Shown here piece after piece: positions 61,160 through 64,000 of a DNA stretch of 64,000 nt. The DNA lies in contig JAGAOV010000003.1 of the NCBI GenBank assembly GCA_017623515.1, positions 1 through 64,000 of the forward strand, written 5' to 3'. The notes under the pieces are model-generated. The model saw only the letters and a list, made by a program, of their open reading frames with translations, ran no database searches and was not told where the DNA came from. Source of the stretch: Ruminococcus sp. Its GTDB lineage: Bacteria; Bacillota; Clostridia; Oscillospirales; Ruminococcaceae. Every line of letters starts with the position of its first letter. The first letter of the stretch is position 1. The translations under genes and the position numbers were made by a program.

Positions 61160-62686
61160 TTATTCAACAGCAGTTTCAATATTGCTGTTAATTGCCTTTT
61201 GTATAAGATTCTGAGCCATGCTTTCCTGCTGGCTTTCCTCATTGCATTTTCCGAGTATCTTGTATTCTCTTCCCATAATGCGTTTTACCGTTTCACCCAG
61301 AGACTGGGCATTTTCACGGTTTTTGAGAAGTGTGAGGAAAAATCTGTTTTTGGTTACAATAAGCATGTAGCCGCCGTTTACAAATGCGCTTGATTCTGCA
61401 AGGCTTCCGGATACTGCGGGATTTACCGCCCTGTATTCCTCAAGAATATCCGCCCACTGTTCAACAGGCTTAAAATCCTCTGGTCGAAGCTTTTTCTGCG
61501 GCTGACCTGATTCCTGACGTTCCTGCTGTACAGGTTCAGTTTTCCGGCTTACTGCCGGCTGAACTATCTGCTGCACCGGCTGAACCGCTGCCTGAACTGC
61601 CTTGGGCTTCGGCATTGTAAGTGAAATAAGAGCCATTTCCAGTTCTATCCGCTTATTAGGACTTCTCTGCATTCTCTCACGGCAGTCCTGAAGAGCCGCT
61701 GTATGTGAAAGAATATCCTCCATGCTCATTTTCTTTGCAGCTGCGGCAAGTCTTTCCATTTCATCGGGCATACATGACAGAAGCTCATTTTTACTGCATC
61801 CTGCTTTGAGAAGCATAATATTTCTAAGCTGTTCTGTAAGTTCCTCGCAAAGCCTGCTCATATCCTTTGAACATCTGTGAAGCTCCCCAGTTACCTCCAG
61901 AGCCTTTGCAGCCTGTCCGTCTGTAACAGCGTCAATAATATCAAAAAGAGCATCCCTGCCTGCTGTTCCTGCGGATTCCGAAACAACCGCCGATGTTATT
62001 TCATCAGATACAGCGGCACACTGATCCAGAAGAGATATAGCGTCACGCATACCTCCGTCTGATATTCTTGCAATAAGGAGTGCAGCGTCCTCATGAAGAG
62101 TGATCTGCTCCTCTGCCGCAATAAAGCTCAGTCTTGCAGCAATATCCTCTGTTCTGATCCTTCGGAAATCATAACGCTGACATCTTGAAATAATAGTAGC
62201 AGGTACTTTGTGTATCTCGGTAGTTGCAAGTATGAACTTCACATATGCCGGCGGTTCTTCCATTACCTTCAGAAGCGCACCCCATGCACTGGGCGACAGC
62301 ATGTGAACCTCGTCAATGATATACACCTTGCAGCGGCAGCGTTCGGGCATATATACAGTACCCTCACGGAGATCACGAATATCCTCTACGCTGTTATTTG
62401 AAGCAGCGTCTATTTCTATAATATCGGAGAGTGTTCCCTTGTCAGCATCTCTGCATATATCGCAGGAGAGACACGGTACGCCGTTTTCTGCGTTGGGACA
62501 GTTGACCGCCTTTGCAAGTATTCGGGCGCAGGTAGTCTTGCCCGTACCTCTTGAGCCTGTGAAAAGATAAGCATGGGCAGTTTTGCCGGTGCATACCTGA
62601 TTTCTCAAGGTAGAGGTTATATGCGGCTGCGAAATAACGTCATCAAAGGACAGAGGCCGCCATTTCCGGTATAATGCTTTATACAT
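61160..62686 (-). CDS. dnaX: DNA polymerase III subunit gamma/tau
   Basis: A 508-residue clamp-loader ATPase. YRKWRPLSFDDVISQPHI, Walker A GSRGTGKTTCARILAKAV, zinc cysteines in CPNAENGVPCLSCDIC, Walker B YIIDEVHML, sensor 1 ILATTEIHKVPATIISRCQRYDFRRI are seen. Domain III follows, then a Pro/Gln-rich linker (about 365-400) and a short C-terminal domain. It is the first gene of the dnaX-ybaB-recR operon, directly after the SRP RNA gene. AAAGGGGCG precedes the ATG. Confidence 0.96.
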   Translation of the reverse strand: MYKALYRKWRPLSFDDVISQPHITSTLRNQVCTGKTAHAYLFTGSRGTGKTTCARILAKAVNCPNAENGVPCLSCDICRDADKGTLSDIIEIDAASNNSVEDIRDLREGTVYMPERCRCKVYIIDEVHMLSPSAWGALLKVMEEPPAYVKFILATTEIHKVPATIISRCQRYDFRRIRTEDIAARLSFIAAEEQITLHEDAALLIARISDGGMRDAISLLDQCAAVSDEITSAVVSESAGTAGRDALFDIIDAVTDGQAAKALEVTGELHRCSKDMSRLCEELTEQLRNIMLLKAGCSKNELLSCMPDEMERLAAAAKKMSMEDILSHTAALQDCRERMQRSPNKRIELEMALISLTMPKPKAVQAAVQPVQQIVQPAVSRKTEPVQQERQESGQPQKKLRPEDFKPVEQWADILEEYRAVNPAVSGSLAESSAFVNGGYMLIVTKNRFFLTLLKNRENAQSLGETVKRIMGREYKILGKCNEESQQESMAQNLIQKAINSNIETAVE

Positions 62687-62719
62687 AAAAATACGCCCCT
62701 TTCGTTATTACACAAAAAA

Positions 62720-62843
62720 TCCGGAACATAGGTGTGCAGGTTTACTGCGGCACACAAAACGATCCGCTTAATGCTGCTCGGTCTCCCGCCTGACATGGTT
62801 CACGGTGCTTCATTGCACAGGACCCGCACACCTATATTCCGGA
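62720..62843 (-). ncRNA. ffs: Signal recognition particle RNA
   Basis: On the minus strand the conserved domain IV reads GTCAGGCGGGAGACCGAGCAGC, split here as GTCAGGC, the GGGA-type loop and GAGCAGC. Outer arms TCCGGAATATAGGTGTGCGGG and CCTGCACACCTATGTTCCGGA pair end to end, followed by TTTTTT. This location upstream of dnaX is conserved in Firmicutes. The strong promoter at 62895-62923 would start the transcript about 45 bases upstream of the paired region, so the primary RNA may be longer or be processed. Confidence 0.9.
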
Positions 62844-62894
62844 TACTGTCCGGACATACTCCAACTGATATAGAAATCCGAATCAGATGAATCT

Positions 62895-62923
62895 ATTATA
62901 CCACACTCAAAAACAAATTTCAA
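62895..62923 (-). promoter_or_regulatory. Promoter of the SRP RNA
   Basis: Minus-strand TTGAAA (62923-62918) and TATAAT (62900-62895), spacer 17. Confidence 0.82.
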
Positions 62924-63036
62924 GTCTTTTTTCACAAAAAAATCGTTCAGGAGAAACTTTTTTTATCCTCTGTGCATTCTGCGTGAAAATCATACGTTGG
63001 TCAGGTGAATTTAGAGGGGATTTTATTGAGATTCCG

Positions 63037-63066
63037 TTGACATAAAGATGTAGAATATGTTACAAT
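63037..63066 (+). promoter_or_regulatory. Promoter of the papain-family protease gene
   Basis: TTGACA (63037-63042) and TACAAT (63061-63066), spacer 18. Confidence 0.75.
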
Positions 63067-63111
63067 AACATACAGAGAGGAATACATCAACCTTTAAGGA
63101 GGCAACTTTTT

Positions 63112-64000
63112 ATGAAAAACAGAATAATCACAGGAATGCTTACATCACTCGCTATGCTGTCCGCATCACTTACATCACCCTATACTGCTGCCGCAGAGGA
63201 AATGTGCAGCAACGGATATGTAAACGGAGGATATGTTCATCTTCCAGAGCAGTATAATTATAATAGTATATATGAATACGACGAAAGCACTGATCCTGTT
63301 GTTGGGGCGGCTTCTTTTCCGGATGCATACGATCTGAGAGATGAGGGATGCGTTACATCTATAAAGGATCAGGGCGCAGAGGGAATGTGCCATGCTTTCG
63401 CTGCCATAGGCGCATGCGAGACAAATCTCCTTAAACAAGGTCTTGAAACTGATCCGGATTCTCTCAATCTTTCTGAAGCTCAGCTGGGATATTTTCTTTA
63501 TACATTGCAGGGCGATCCCTTTGATTCATGTTATGGTGATTATCTTAATGCACCTGCAAAGGGTGCTGCCGGTGGAAACGGACTTTTTGCAATGGCAGCT
63601 CTTGCAGGCGGAATTGGAACACAGCTTGAGGAATACTGCCCATACAGTCAATGGAACAGCGGATATTCTGAATACAACAGATATACAGGAGAATACCGTC
63701 TTAATAAAATGGAAACTATCACTCAGTTATCAAGTCAGACTGATATTGACACTATTAAAAGCTGGCTTATGGAAAGCGGCGGTGTAGGCTTTGCCTTCTA
63801 CAGCAGAAGAACACTTTATTATGATAACGGAACGTCATTTTCTTATTATGCACCAGGTAAATCCTTCCGTGAAAACGCTAACCATGCGGCTTTGATAATC
63901 GGTTGGGATGACAATTACAGCAGAGAAAATTTTGCCGGTGATGAACTGCCTTCCTCTGACGGTGCATGGCTAGTAAAAAACAGCTACGGCCCTGATTACT
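63112..64000 (+). CDS. Secreted papain-family (C1A) cysteine protease, 5' part
   Basis: The frame is open from ATG 63112 (AAGGAGG upstream) to the window end, 296 codons. Residues 1-28 are a signal peptide. The mature protein enters a C1A domain at FPDAYDLRDEGCVTSIKDQG; the oxyanion Gln and catalytic Cys are in DQGAEGMCHAFAAIGACETN, the His in NHAALIIGWDDNY and the Asn in WLVKNSYGPDY. The usual QGxCGSCWAF is altered: the first Cys and the Trp are missing, as in some bacterial C1A enzymes with other disulfides. Bacterial relatives often carry a lectin-like or dockerin domain beyond the catalytic one; whether this one does lies outside the window. Confidence 0.85.
   Translation, partial: MKNRIITGMLTSLAMLSASLTSPYTAAAEEMCSNGYVNGGYVHLPEQYNYNSIYEYDESTDPVVGAASFPDAYDLRDEGCVTSIKDQGAEGMCHAFAAIGACETNLLKQGLETDPDSLNLSEAQLGYFLYTLQGDPFDSCYGDYLNAPAKGAAGGNGLFAMAALAGGIGTQLEEYCPYSQWNSGYSEYNRYTGEYRLNKMETITQLSSQTDIDTIKSWLMESGGVGFAFYSRRTLYYDNGTSFSYYAPGKSFRENANHAALIIGWDDNYSRENFAGDELPSSDGAWLVKNSYGPDY

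Overview
The window looks like a chromosomal segment of an anaerobic, cellulosome- or amylosome-bearing Ruminococcus-type Firmicute (Oscillospiraceae; R. flavefaciens / R. champanellensis / R. bromii group). The reasons are dockerin domains on four proteins, a sortase-anchored protein with a cohesin-like domain, long Thr/Ser/Glu linkers, clostridial anaerobe proteins (superoxide reductase, high-molecular-weight rubredoxin, 2[4Fe-4S] ferredoxin, RNase Y), an SRP RNA-dnaX-ybaB-recR locus, dipicolinate synthase genes and a PdaA-like deacetylase that imply sporulation ancestry, and near-consensus sigma-A promoters with 17-bp spacers. The species is inferred, not proven.

Layout. 1-5.4 kb: end of a dockerin protein, an ABC-F ATPase with PutP, then a cobalamin-riboswitch-controlled DUF4430 lipoprotein and ECF S-component. 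5.4-10.2 kb: an aminotransferase, a PdaA-like deacetylase, a ROK-type regulator and an AEC transporter. 10.3-16.9 kb: the dipicolinate synthase locus dpaA-dpaB, in which dpaA is cut in two by a 5.1-kb element carrying a large serine recombinase, a sortase-anchored cohesin-like protein and a dockerin protein. 17-22 kb: HtrA, a dockerin-bearing GDSL esterase, an aquaporin and a dockerin gene truncated at a MITE. 21.9-33.8 kb: one long minus-strand sugar-uptake operon of eight genes. 33.9-44 kb: TadA, CPBP protein, ArsR, ferredoxin, superoxide reductase, AAA ATPase, PurA, MalQ and HMW rubredoxin. 44-53 kb: RNase Y, a second sugar-binding lipoprotein, TatD, a CaCA exchanger and a Ca2+-type P-ATPase. 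53-64 kb: glycyl-tRNA synthetase, RecX, RecA, a glycosyltransferase pair, FeoB, an Asn/Gln-rich peptide, RecR, YbaB, DnaX, SRP RNA and the start of a papain-family protease.

The most striking observation is the interrupted dpaA. The upstream part ends in ...GLP followed by foreign sequence. The missing C-terminus (GKAAPVSAGEII...) lies 5.1 kb away, directly before dpaB. Joining the two at the shared TTCC gives an uninterrupted 290-codon dpaA in frame. The reconstructed empty host site and element site are each inverted repeats centred exactly on the same CC dinucleotide, as expected of large-serine-recombinase attB and attP. This is a skin-like intervening element in a spore gene, and it carries cellulosome-surface genes as cargo. 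Whether excision is programmed during sporulation cannot be read from one sequence.

Two families of small repeats are also present: a MITE (three copies, TTAT/TTTA target duplications in two) and a larger palindromic intergenic repeat (five copies between 40 and 57 kb). No tRNA, rRNA or CRISPR array was recognised.
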